Source: Dehalococcoidia bacterium (lineage in GTDB: Bacteria; Chloroflexota; Dehalococcoidia; UBA2979). From it: a stretch of DNA of 64,000 nt. The notes under the pieces are model-generated. The model was not told the DNA's origin. It ran no database searches and saw only the letters and a list, made by a program, of their open reading frames with translations. Location: the NCBI GenBank assembly GCA_009692685.1, contig SHYS01000009.1, forward strand, positions 1 through 64,000, given 5' to 3'. Position numbers and translations under genes: made by a program. Positions 8,439 to 16,905 of this stretch are shown one piece after another (the first letter of the stretch is position 1; each line of letters starts with the position of its first letter).

Positions 8439-9335
8439 TCAGCCGATCTTCTCTTTGAGGAAGTGGGGGATGTCCTCGATGCGCTCGGCGACGCGGATGC
8501 CCGCGGCCTCCATGCGCTCGATCTTCTCGGCGGTGGTGTCGGCTTTGCCCTCGACGATGGTGCCGGCGTGGCCGAAGCGCATGCCCGGCATAGCGTCCAT
8601 GAAGCGACCCGCCATGAAGGCCACCACGGGGAGCTTCGAACCGCTCTCGCGCATGTAATCGGCCAGCTGTGCCTCGGACTGGCCACCCGGCTCGCTGTAG
8701 ATGGCGATGCCTTTCGTGGCGGGGTCGGCGTCGAAGAGCGGCATCAGCTCGGCGTAGGTGCTGCCGATGATGGCGTCGCCGCCGATCGAGACCGCTGTCG
8801 AGATGCCGAGTCCGGACTCGGAGAGGGCGTTCGAGATCTCGACGGTCATGCCACCGGAGCGAGACATCACACCGATGACGCCGGGGTGGAAGGCTCGCCG
8901 CGTCGACTCGGCAGCCCCGCCGACGCCACCGACACGGGCCTTGCCGGGCGAGATCACGCCGAGGCAGTTCGGGCCGATGATGCGGGTGCCCATCTGGTCC
9001 GCGTACTCGACGAACTGGGCGACCTGCTTCCGAGGAATGCGCTCGGTGACGATGATGACGAGCTTGATGCCGGCCTCGATCGCCTCGAAGACGGCGTCGG
9101 TGGCGAAGGCGGGCGGGACGGCCACCACCGAGGCGTCGACGCGCTCGCGCTCCGTGAAGGCGCGCACCGTGTCCTCGACAGGCAGGCCGTGGACGTTGCG
9201 GCCCTTACGGCCGGGCGTGACGCCGCCCAGGACCTTCGAGCCGTAGTCCATCACCTCGCGGGTCATCGTGACGGCCTCGCGGCCGGTGATGCCCTGGATG
9301 ATGAAGGTGGTGTTCTCGTCGATGAGGATGGACAT
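8439..9335 (-). CDS. sucD: Succinate-CoA ligase (ADP-forming) alpha subunit, or related acyl-CoA ligase
   Basis: A 298-residue protein that binds CoA and carries the phosphohistidine. It has QGITGREA in the CoA-binding fold, GPNCLGVISPGKA, and RFGHAGTIV containing the phosphorylated histidine. It starts at ATG 9335 with GGAGG 5 bases upstream. It follows sucC after 48 bases. Succinyl-CoA to succinate with ATP formation is the default role; malate-CoA ligase is a possible alternative because the beta partner is divergent. Confidence 0.88.
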   Translation of the reverse strand: MSILIDENTTFIIQGITGREAVTMTREVMDYGSKVLGGVTPGRKGRNVHGLPVEDTVRAFTERERVDASVVAVPPAFATDAVFEAIEAGIKLVIIVTERIPRKQVAQFVEYADQMGTRIIGPNCLGVISPGKARVGGVGGAAESTRRAFHPGVIGVMSRSGGMTVEISNALSESGLGISTAVSIGGDAIIGSTYAELMPLFDADPATKGIAIYSEPGGQSEAQLADYMRESGSKLPVVAFMAGRFMDAMPGMRFGHAGTIVEGKADTTAEKIERMEAAGIRVAERIEDIPHFLKEKIG

Positions 9336-9383
9336 CGGGGCCTCCGGGCCGTCGAGGAGTTCGGTTGCGGTCGCTGCTCGGAC

Positions 9384-10589
9384 TTACTTGCCGGCCATCT
9401 TGGCGACGGCGCGTGCGGCCGCCTCGTGCATCGAGACGGAGCGGTCTACGAACTCGACGCCGTACTTCTTGAGGATGGCGAAGCCCTCTTCCTCCCACGA
9501 ACCGGGGATGCGGAAGATCGCGATCTTCTCGGCGGGATCGAAGCCCGCCTCGATGACACCCTTCACGATGCCGCGGGCCATCATGTCGGCGCGGGTGTTG
9601 GAGACGACGTTCATCATCACGGCGATCTTGTCGACGCCGGGCTTGCTCAGCACGAGCTTCGTGAGGGCTGCCGCCTTGGCGACCGAGGGGTTGCCGCCGA
9701 TCTCGCAGTAGTTGGCGGGGTTGCCCCCGGCAGCCTGCACCGCGTCGAAGAGCGTGAGCGAGCCGCCGCCCGCGCCGATGATGAGCCCGAGGTTGCCATC
9801 GAACTCCGTGATGTTGCCCGCGATACCTCGAGTGTCGGCGTCGTTGACCTTCGCGCCCGCGATCTCGAACTCAGTTGGGGGGCGAGCCATACGCGTGTCC
9901 TCGTCGGGGATACCAACGGCGCGCAGGAGGTCGGCGTGCTGGCCTCGAGCCTCCTGCTCCATGTCCATGTGGGAGTCGAGGGCGACGAAGGTACCGTCGG
10001 CGAGCTTGCCGATCGGGTTGATCTCGGCGAGGGTCATGTCGCGCTCGACGAAGACGCGGGTGAGCGCGGCGACGATGCGCGTGAGCGGACCGAGGTCGTT
10101 CCCGGTGACGCCGACCTTCGAGACGGCAAGCTTGGCCTGGTAGTCGGACAGCGGCGCGAGGTTGGAGAAGTGGGTGCGCGAGAGGTGCTCGGGGTGTTTC
10201 TCGGCGACCTCTTCGATGTCGATGCCACCCATGTCGCTGAAGATGATCACGGGGCGTTTGGCGCGGCCGTCCCATGTGACAGCGGCGTAGTACTCCTGCA
10301 CGACATCGCGGCGCTCTTCGACGAGCACGCCGACGGGAGTCTGGCCGTTCACGGTGATGGTGAGAATCTCGGCCGTGGCCGTTTTCGCGGTGGCGGCGTT
10401 GTCGGCGAACTTGATGGCGCCCGCCTTCATGCGGCCGCCGCTGAGGACCTGGCTCTTGAGGACAAGCGCGCCACCGACCTCGGCGGCTGCGGCCTCGGCC
10501 TCCTCGGGAGTGCGAGCCATGACGCTCTTCGGGAGCGGGACGCGGGCGCGGCGGAGCACCTCTTTGGCCTCGAACTCGTAGAACCGCAC
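9384..10589 (-). CDS. sucC: Succinate-CoA ligase beta subunit, divergent ATP-grasp
   Basis: An ATP-grasp subunit of about 401 residues. GTG 10589 is chosen because it gives the family N-terminus (M)RFYEFEAKEVL and has GAGGT just upstream; GTG 10604 is the alternative. It shows the ATP-grasp lid region, GGIDIEEVA and AEINPIG. Two regions are unusual: ALDSHMDMEQEA replaces the common ALDAK segment, and GAGGGSLTLFDAVQAAGG with NYCEIGGNPS replaces the usual NPANFLDxGG block. Together with sucD it forms a ligase whose acid substrate may not be succinate. Confidence 0.85.
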   Translation of the reverse strand: MRFYEFEAKEVLRRARVPLPKSVMARTPEEAEAAAAEVGGALVLKSQVLSGGRMKAGAIKFADNAATAKTATAEILTITVNGQTPVGVLVEERRDVVQEYYAAVTWDGRAKRPVIIFSDMGGIDIEEVAEKHPEHLSRTHFSNLAPLSDYQAKLAVSKVGVTGNDLGPLTRIVAALTRVFVERDMTLAEINPIGKLADGTFVALDSHMDMEQEARGQHADLLRAVGIPDEDTRMARPPTEFEIAGAKVNDADTRGIAGNITEFDGNLGLIIGAGGGSLTLFDAVQAAGGNPANYCEIGGNPSVAKAAALTKLVLSKPGVDKIAVMMNVVSNTRADMMARGIVKGVIEAGFDPAEKIAIFRIPGSWEEEGFAILKKYGVEFVDRSVSMHEAAARAVAKMAGK

Positions 10590-10719
10590 GGGCACCTCAC
10601 TCACAGCACTCAACGGAGTGCGAGCACGGCCTGATCGAGGATGGCGCGAGGGCACGAGGCCCCTCGACGGATCCGAAGTGAGCTGGTCCGACGTGGGAAC
10701 GTGGATTCGCCGCCGGAAA

Positions 10720-10748
10720 AGCCTAACGACGGGGTCGAGGGGGGTCAA
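10720..10748 (-). promoter_or_regulatory. Sigma-70-type promoter for sucC-sucD
   Basis: On the minus strand TTGACC (10748-10743), a 17-base spacer and TAGGCT (10725-10720) make a good promoter about 125 bases before the sucC start. Confidence 0.6.
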
Positions 10749-10788
10749 CGCGTAATTTGGTAAGCAGAGGGAGGACCTGGAAACGTCC

Positions 10789-11094
10789 GGCGGCGGCGAC
10801 ACCCAACCAAGCGCCGAACCCAACCCCGCCACGGCGCCCGCGACCGTTCCTGTTGCGGTTTCGCCCTCGCCCGCAAGCAGCTGCGCCGTGCTCTGGCCGC
10901 CCGCGGGCGCCCCGGCGACCGGGTCGGCGACCAAGCCCGCGGAGGCGGTTGGCAACCTGACGGTGGTCACTCGGGATGATGGGTCGAAGATGCTCGCCTA
11001 CAACGGCCTGCCGCTGTACCGGTTCAGCTAGGACACCGCCGCTGGCGAGACCAATGGCAAGGGCGTCGGCGGCTTTTCGGTCGCTCGCCCTTAG
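10789..11094 (+). pseudogene. Remnant of a COG4315-type secreted lipoprotein with internal TAG
   Basis: One frame reads GGGDTQPSAEPNPA, then SCAVLWPPAGAP, VTRDDGSKMLAYNGLPLYRFS, TAG (11029-11031), DTAAGETNGKGVGGF and TAG (11092-11094). This is the repeat-bearing C-terminus of the predicted-lipoprotein family COG4315 (YNGxPLYxF followed by D..GxTNGxGVGG). The signal peptide is missing and an amber codon interrupts the second half, so the gene is dead at both ends. Confidence 0.7.
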
Positions 11095-11139
11095 CGCCTG
11101 AGATATCGATGTAACGAGCCCTCATCGAGTGTTCACGCG

Positions 11140-11166
11140 CCGCCGCCACCCTCAAGGTGGGGGCGG
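11140..11166 (-). terminator. Terminator of the leftward membrane-protein pair
   Basis: 11-bp stem with one mismatch (11140-11150 and 11156-11166) and a CTCAA loop, 15 bases past the stop at 11181. Confidence 0.6.
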
Positions 11167-11180
11167 TTGCGTTTGCGGGG

Positions 11181-12080
11181 CTACCCCCTCCACCTCGTCA
11201 CCGCTGCCGGCAGGGCGAGGGCAACGCCGAGGCCGAGGGCGATGAGTGCATTCCACATCGGGATGTTGAGGAGTGTGCGCGAGAGCGAGACGTACTCGCC
11301 GAGGGCGGCGCTCGACGTAGTGTCGATGGTGGCGAGCGCGCCACGAGCGGTGATGGTCAGGATCAGGGCGAGCGCACCACCGAGCGTCACCGCGAGGTCC
11401 AGCGCGAGCCATCGATGACCGCGCGCGGCGAACAGCAGGACCAGCGCCAGTGTCACCATGACTCCCCCGAGGACGACGAGGGCGCGCCCCGCCTGTCGAT
11501 GGCGCTCCTGGGTTAGGTTGTCGAGGAACGCCTCGATGAGGCGATCCGAGGCTAGAGCGTCCACCGAGCGCACCGCCTCGACGCCCTGTCCGTAGACGCG
11601 GGCGGCACTCGAAGTGAGGAGGGCCTCGCGGTAGGCGAGAGTGTCGAGGACGCCTGGTTGGTCCACGGCTGCTGCAGGCACGGCGAGGACGCGCACGGGG
11701 AAGTCGGCGAGCACGAGTTCGGTGGCGCCCGCATCGAGCTGGCGCTGGAGGTCGGCCGCACGGAGCGCGATGAGTGCGTCGACCTCGGTGAGAGTGGCGA
11801 GCCCGCGCGCGTGAGTAACGAGGGCGACGGCGGGACGTGTCGCCACCCAGGCGGAGGCGACGATGAGCGCGATCGCGATCGCGCCGCTCTCCACAAGTGT
11901 CAGGAACACGGCGAGTCCGACTCGCGGGCCGTGGTCATACCCCGAGTACGGGTCGCGGGGCGGGCGGCGATTGGTGGATCGCTCGTCCGGGGCGAGCCGC
12001 TCCCGAAGTAAGGCGCTGCGGAAACTCTCGGGGCGTTCGGCACCTGAAGGGTCGGGGTGAGGCGAGTCGCGTCGAATCAC
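11181..12080 (-). CDS. Integral membrane protein of unknown function
   Basis: A 299-residue protein: a cytosolic Arg/Pro-rich N-terminus (to about residue 40), one membrane helix (VGLAVFLTLVESGAIAIALI), an extracytoplasmic alpha-helical domain of about 130 residues, then three C-terminal helices. The GTG start at 12080 overlaps the previous stop as GTGA, implying translational coupling. I recognise no family; the layout resembles a small sensor-like or flippase-like membrane domain. Confidence 0.7.
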   Translation of the reverse strand: MIRRDSPHPDPSGAERPESFRSALLRERLAPDERSTNRRPPRDPYSGYDHGPRVGLAVFLTLVESGAIAIALIVASAWVATRPAVALVTHARGLATLTEVDALIALRAADLQRQLDAGATELVLADFPVRVLAVPAAAVDQPGVLDTLAYREALLTSSAARVYGQGVEAVRSVDALASDRLIEAFLDNLTQERHRQAGRALVVLGGVMVTLALVLLFAARGHRWLALDLAVTLGGALALILTITARGALATIDTTSSAALGEYVSLSRTLLNIPMWNALIALGLGVALALPAAVTRWRG

Positions 12081-12628
12081 GAGCGCCGCTCTTCTCCGGT
12101 CGCGAGGGTGAGGCGCGTACGGGCGACGCGGTCGTGGAGCGCCCTCGATGTCGGCAACGCCACCCACAGGGCCGTCGAGCCGAACGCGAGCAGGCCGGTG
12201 AACGTGGCCATGAAGCCGAACAGTATCGCCGGCCACGGGAGTCCCGAGGCAGCGGCCAGCAGCGCCAGCCAGCCCCACAGCGGGAGCGAGAGGGGATGGA
12301 TGGCGGTCCGTGCCAGGCGGGCCAGTGGGCCGCCCTGTACCTGGAGTCCGGCGCGGCGCTGGCCCGAGGTGGCGCCGTGCGCGACACCCGGAGCGAGCCA
12401 GGCCGCCCATGCCGGCGGCACGGCGAGGACGATGGCGGCAGCCCGGCGGGCGTCGGCGTCCTGCACCCGGAGCAGGCCCGCCTCGGTACGCACGAGCAGC
12501 CACGAGGTCGTGACCGTCACAGCGATCGCGAGACCCACCAGGAGCGGCGCGGCATCGCGGGCGACGGCCGCGGCGCGGAGCCGCCTCGCGATGCGTGGTT
12601 CGGTGGTGGGGAGTGTGGTGGCTGTCAC
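12077..12628 (-). CDS. Integral membrane protein, partner of the downstream gene
   Basis: A 183-residue protein with about four predicted membrane helices, including APLLVGLAIAVTVTTSWLLV and AILFGFMATFTGLLAFG, and an Arg-rich C-terminus. Start GTG 12628; no Shine-Dalgarno is evident. Stop and start overlap with the next gene (GTGA), so the two probably work together. No family recognised. Confidence 0.65.
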   Translation of the reverse strand: MTATTLPTTEPRIARRLRAAAVARDAAPLLVGLAIAVTVTTSWLLVRTEAGLLRVQDADARRAAAIVLAVPPAWAAWLAPGVAHGATSGQRRAGLQVQGGPLARLARTAIHPLSLPLWGWLALLAAASGLPWPAILFGFMATFTGLLAFGSTALWVALPTSRALHDRVARTRLTLATGEERRS

Positions 12629-12709
12629 GCATCGATTGTCGGTGGTGCAGGCGGGTTGAGCATCCCGCTGTACCGGGCGCTCGGAAGTCGGTGCGCTAAC
12701 TTGAGGAGC

Positions 12710-13882
12710 ATGGCTGGACCTGCACCTCGAACTGCCTTGCGCTACGCGGCGACGGCCACGGTCTTTGCCGTGGCGGTGGCGCTGTGGCTTGTGCTGCTCG
12801 GGGAGCGACGCTGGAGTCCGGATCCCGACGAATTCGACATTGTCTCCTGGGAGCTGGCGGTGGGACCGGAGAAATGGCTGTTTGGTCTGGGTGCGCCGCT
12901 GCGCGATGACCCACCTGCGGAGGCGGCGCTCGTCCGTTACTTCGCGCTCGCCGAGCGCACGGGTGCGGAGGGCATGCGGCTGGAGCCGGTCGCGGAGGCT
13001 GCCATCGAGGGGCGGCTGGACGCCGGGTTACGCGGCCTGCGGTTGCCAGGCGTGGGCGGACTATCAGTCTGGCCGCCCGTGGACATCGAATTGACCGGCC
13101 CGCTGCGCGTGCTGGCGATCTCGCCTCGGGAGCAAATCTTCCTGACGTCGCGGTCGATCCTGCGGTCCGGACTGAGGGTCGACGAAGCGGCGGCCATCGA
13201 GGAGCGCATGCAGGCGCGGGATCCGACGACCTCGGCGGCCGTGCTGCCAATCGGCGGACTGTCGACGTATCCGGCGATCGTGACTGATACCGCCTCGTAC
13301 GCCGACACGCTGAAAGCGTCGGCGCACGAGTGGGTGCACCACTATCTCGCCTTCGCTCCACTGGGCCGTGGCGCGTTGCGCGATCGCGACACGCTGCGGA
13401 TCAACGAGACGGTTGCCGACCTTGCTGGTGAGGAGATCGCGTCAGTCGTGCTGGCGCGGTTTGGCGACCCTACGGCGACTATCGATGGTGGTACGGCTGG
13501 CGCGGGCACCGAGGACCGAGCCGCCGCCGCGGCGGCGCGCCTCGCCCGTCGCGATACGACGCTGCGAGCGCTACGGATTGAAGTGGACGCCTTGCTCGGC
13601 GACGGCCGGGTGGAGGGCGCCGAGCGACGAATGGAGGAGGTGCGGCTCGATCTGGCGGGGCAGGGCGTGAAGATTCGACGGCTCAACCAGGCGTACTTCG
13701 CGTGGACCGGCACATACGCCGCCCGCGGCGACAGCATCGACACGCTCGGCGGCGACCTGCGCGAGATCCGAGCGAGGGCGGGCACCGTACCGCGTTTCCT
13801 GGAGGTCGTGCGCGACACTAGCTCGCGGGCGGACGTAGCGCGCCTGCTCGAGGAGCTGCGTGGCGAGGAACGAACTCGCTAG
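12710..13882 (+). CDS. Membrane-anchored putative zinc metallopeptidase (HEWVHH)
   Basis: A 390-residue protein with one N-terminal membrane anchor (residues 12-28) and an extracytoplasmic domain carrying HEWVHH at residues 206-211, a classic HExxH zinc motif. It is followed by NETVADLAGEE at about 232-242, whose glutamate (233) could be the third ligand as in gluzincins. The C-terminal third is Arg/Glu-rich and helical. The ATG at 12710 has GAGGAG almost adjacent (12703-12708), an unusually short spacing. Its stop overlaps the convergent PBP stop in a shared CTAG. Substrate unknown; peptidase activity is inferred from the motif. Confidence 0.75.
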   Translation: MAGPAPRTALRYAATATVFAVAVALWLVLLGERRWSPDPDEFDIVSWELAVGPEKWLFGLGAPLRDDPPAEAALVRYFALAERTGAEGMRLEPVAEAAIEGRLDAGLRGLRLPGVGGLSVWPPVDIELTGPLRVLAISPREQIFLTSRSILRSGLRVDEAAAIEERMQARDPTTSAAVLPIGGLSTYPAIVTDTASYADTLKASAHEWVHHYLAFAPLGRGALRDRDTLRINETVADLAGEEIASVVLARFGDPTATIDGGTAGAGTEDRAAAAAARLARRDTTLRALRIEVDALLGDGRVEGAERRMEEVRLDLAGQGVKIRRLNQAYFAWTGTYAARGDSIDTLGGDLREIRARAGTVPRFLEVVRDTSSRADVARLLEELRGEERTR

Positions 13883-16800
13883 GGAGTTGCGGGTGTGACG
13901 GCGTTCCGTATGGTGAGCGGTGTCGATGTCGAAGTCTGGCCGCGGCTGCTGTCGTTGACCGTCAACCGAATCGTGTAGATGCCGTCGGGGATTGTCCGCG
14001 TGTTCCAGGTCGCGAGCAACGCCGACTGAACCGGCTGATCGAGTGTCGCGATCGGCTCCCACGCGGTGGGCGCTAGGCCACGCCCGAACTCGATGGTGGC
14101 GGACACGAAGTCAGGCGATTGGGCGCTGCCCTCGACCTGGATGGTCCCACCCATGGTGACCCCGGTGACCGGAGCAGTCATGCGCGCGACGGACGTCGAT
14201 ACCGGCACGGGAGTCGGCGGTCCGCCGTTATTGGCGAGCACCACCGGGACGGCGTAGTAGATCGGGCCGAGCTTGCCGTCGTCGACGAGCAGGCGGAGCG
14301 TGTAGTACCCGTCGGCGATCTTCGTGGTGTCCCAGCGTGAGATCTCCCGGGCGCTCACTGGCGTGGATGAGCTGAAGATCCGTGTCCAGCTCGCGGGGTT
14401 CGGTCCAGCGCCGTACTCGACGTCGTAGCGCTTGAAGTCGGGCGAGGCGACGCGTCCGAGGATGCTGATGGACCCGACGAGGCGTGCCCCGGCACTGGGC
14501 GAGCTGATCTGAACGGACGATGCGACGGCGCCCAGCTCCTGAGTCGGGGCGAGCTTGCCGCCGAGCCCGACCTTGGCCGCCCACTCGAACGGACTCCAGC
14601 CCTCGATCTCTTCCTTGGGAAGGACCAGCCGGACCTCTTCGCGGACGAATTGCGCCGGGGTGTTCGGTTGCGCGAGCTGACCGTTGCGCGAGTCGACCCT
14701 GACCTTCTGCCACCATTTGTCGATGAGCGCCTCGGGCGGCCGATCCGGGTTGGGACCGAGCGCCTCGGCAGCATAGAGACCCTTGTAACGGCGCTCCTTC
14801 GGACAGAGGGCGGAAGGCAGAGCCCCCGATGGGTAACAGAGCTCCCTCTCGATGACTCCGGACGGGCGGGTGAACGGCGTCGGTGGGAAATTACGCGCCT
14901 TCGAAGCGGCGGTCATGAAGTCTCGCCAGACGCGCCAGGAGACGGAGGTCGACAGGATATTGACCATGCGGCCGTTGTCGGAGTTGCCGAACCAGACGCC
15001 CGCCACTAGGTGGGGGGTGAACCCGACGGCCCAAGTCTCGCCGATGTCGCGACTGTTGTCGAAGGGCTCGCTGGTGCCGGTCTTCTGTGCGGAGGGGCGG
15101 TCTGCCAGCTGGATCGCACCACAGACGCCGAAGGTGATGCACTGGTTGTTACCGTCCGAGATGATCGAAGTGACGAGGTAAGCGTAGTTCTCGCTGACGA
15201 TGCGCCGCTCGGCGGGCTGGCCGAACTGGTAGAGGACTTTGCCATCGGGGCCGGTGACGCGAAGGATCGAGACCTGGTCGAGTTGGCGCTCGCCGGGGAG
15301 GTGCTTGACGAGCGCGTCCCGCCCGCGCATCACGCCCTTCGCGGCCAGAACGCTGTATGCGTACGTCAGATCCTGCAGCGTGACCTCGGCACCGCCGAGG
15401 GTCAGGGCGGGGCCGTAGCCGCCATCGCTGTTGAGGGTGGTGAACCCGATCGATCGCAGGGTGTTCAGGGTCTGTGGCACACCCGCGTAGAGGATTGTCT
15501 TGAGTGCGGCGACGTTGAGCGAATTACCCAGAGCCTTGTCGGCCGGGATGATCCCCTGATAGCCCTCGATCGGGTTGCGTGGTGAGAAGTCCTGTCCGGT
15601 GGAAGGGTCCATGACCTTGGTCGGGATATCGAAGATGCCCGCGCCCGTGCTCCAGCCCTTCTGGAAAGCGGTCATGTAGGTGAAGGGCTTGAGGGTTGAG
15701 CCCGGGGAGTTCGAGGCCGCAACGTTGTCGTTGCGGCCCTCGATGTCGTCGCGGAAGTAATCGCGGCTGCCGATGTAGACCAGGATCTGGCCGTTGTTCG
15801 GGTCGAGGGCATAGAAGGCGCCGTTGTGCCCGCGCGACGACACCTCGAACTCACGGATCCAAGTTTCCAGAGCTTCGCCCGCGGCTTTTTGGAGCTCAAG
15901 GTCGAGCGACGTAGTGATATCGAGACCCTGTCGATAGAGGGCGTTCTGGCCAAAGCGCTCCGTGATCTCGGTCGCGACGGGACCAAGGACGAAATGCGGC
16001 GCCTCGATGTCGAAACGGGCCTGGCGCAACGTCAGCGGCTCGGCGCGGGCACGGCTGGCATCCTTGGCGTTCAGGCGGCCGTGGCGCACCATCAGCTCGA
16101 GGACATCAGACTGACGTGCCTTGGCGAGCTGCGGGTTACGCAGGGGGTCAAAGCGAACTGGCTGCTGAGGAATGCCCGCGAGCAGCGAGGCCTCGGCGAG
16201 GGTGAGGTCGGAGGCGGACTTGCCGAAGTAGCCCTGGGAAGCGGCCTCGACGCCGACGTATACGCCGCCGTAGGAAATCGAGTTGAGGTACCACTCGATG
16301 ACCTGTTCCTTCGGATAGCGCTGGGTGAGCTCAAGGGCGATGGCCGCCTCCTTGAGCTTGCGTTCGACGGAGCGCTCGAGGCGTTTCTCCGGGGAGATGT
16401 AGACGTTCTTGGCGAGCTGCTGGGTGATCGAGGAGCCGCCAGAGCCGGAGAAGGCGTCGCCGCCAAACGGGGAGAAGTTCTCCCACGCCGCGCGTGTCAG
16501 ACCGCGGATGTTCAGCCCGCTGTTTTCCCAGTACGTGGCGTCTTCGGTGGAGATGGTGGCATCGATGAGCCACGGCGAGATCTGGTCGAGGGGCACGGGC
16601 CGTCGCAGGCCGCCGAGCTGGTCGACGAACTCGTAGAGCAGGACGCCATTGCGGTCGTAGATGCGCGCACCGCCTCGCGGGAGGCTGGCGAGGAGTTCCT
16701 CGGGAGGCTGCACGCCGGCGACGAAGTCGCGGTAGCGGGCGGCACCGTACAGCGCGATCCCGGCGGCGCCGACGAGGCCTGCGACGAACAGCCCGAGGAG

Positions 16801-16905
16801 TACGCCAACGACGATGCCCGCCAGCTTGCGGCGACCGCTGGTCGCGGCGCGACCGGCGACCTCCACCCGGCGGCGGCGATGGGCGGCGCGTCGTACCGCG
16901 CTCAT
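13879..16905 (-). CDS. Class A penicillin-binding protein (transglycosylase/transpeptidase) with two C-terminal Ig-like repeats
   Basis: A 1008-residue bifunctional PBP that polymerises and cross-links peptidoglycan at the outer face of the membrane. Layout: basic N-terminus, membrane helix (about 28-52), GT51 transglycosylase (STEDATYWENSG and SSITQQLAKN), then transpeptidase with S403-T-L-K, S462-L-N and K608-T-G. After a linker come two similar repeats of ~90 residues (VQISSPSAGARLVGSISILG and VARMTAPVTGVTMGGTIQVE), each with an I.DG.Y.LRL-type end, likely Ig-like domains exposed in the wall. The ATG overlaps the upstream methyltransferase stop (ATGA). Confidence 0.95.
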   Translation of the reverse strand: MSAVRRAAHRRRRVEVAGRAATSGRRKLAGIVVGVLLGLFVAGLVGAAGIALYGAARYRDFVAGVQPPEELLASLPRGGARIYDRNGVLLYEFVDQLGGLRRPVPLDQISPWLIDATISTEDATYWENSGLNIRGLTRAAWENFSPFGGDAFSGSGGSSITQQLAKNVYISPEKRLERSVERKLKEAAIALELTQRYPKEQVIEWYLNSISYGGVYVGVEAASQGYFGKSASDLTLAEASLLAGIPQQPVRFDPLRNPQLAKARQSDVLELMVRHGRLNAKDASRARAEPLTLRQARFDIEAPHFVLGPVATEITERFGQNALYRQGLDITTSLDLELQKAAGEALETWIREFEVSSRGHNGAFYALDPNNGQILVYIGSRDYFRDDIEGRNDNVAASNSPGSTLKPFTYMTAFQKGWSTGAGIFDIPTKVMDPSTGQDFSPRNPIEGYQGIIPADKALGNSLNVAALKTILYAGVPQTLNTLRSIGFTTLNSDGGYGPALTLGGAEVTLQDLTYAYSVLAAKGVMRGRDALVKHLPGERQLDQVSILRVTGPDGKVLYQFGQPAERRIVSENYAYLVTSIISDGNNQCITFGVCGAIQLADRPSAQKTGTSEPFDNSRDIGETWAVGFTPHLVAGVWFGNSDNGRMVNILSTSVSWRVWRDFMTAASKARNFPPTPFTRPSGVIERELCYPSGALPSALCPKERRYKGLYAAEALGPNPDRPPEALIDKWWQKVRVDSRNGQLAQPNTPAQFVREEVRLVLPKEEIEGWSPFEWAAKVGLGGKLAPTQELGAVASSVQISSPSAGARLVGSISILGRVASPDFKRYDVEYGAGPNPASWTRIFSSSTPVSAREISRWDTTKIADGYYTLRLLVDDGKLGPIYYAVPVVLANNGGPPTPVPVSTSVARMTAPVTGVTMGGTIQVEGSAQSPDFVSATIEFGRGLAPTAWEPIATLDQPVQSALLATWNTRTIPDGIYTIRLTVNDSSRGQTSTSTPLTIRNAVTPATP

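Noticed and set aside
8364..10634. A 756-codon plus-strand open frame over sucC/sucD
   Set aside because: It is antisense to two clear genes and has Asp/Gly/His/Arg-rich low-complexity content typical of GC-rich shadow frames.
606..11031. Amber (TAG) recoding, because both dead lipoprotein genes contain in-frame TAG
   Set aside because: TAG is the normal stop of many intact genes here (for example 3388, 4631, 6313), and both hosts also lack other essential parts.
11897..12709. Long N-terminal extension of the HEWVHH protein
   Set aside because: The extension is antisense to the membrane-protein pair and Arg/Gly-rich; the ATG at 12710 is followed by a proper membrane anchor.
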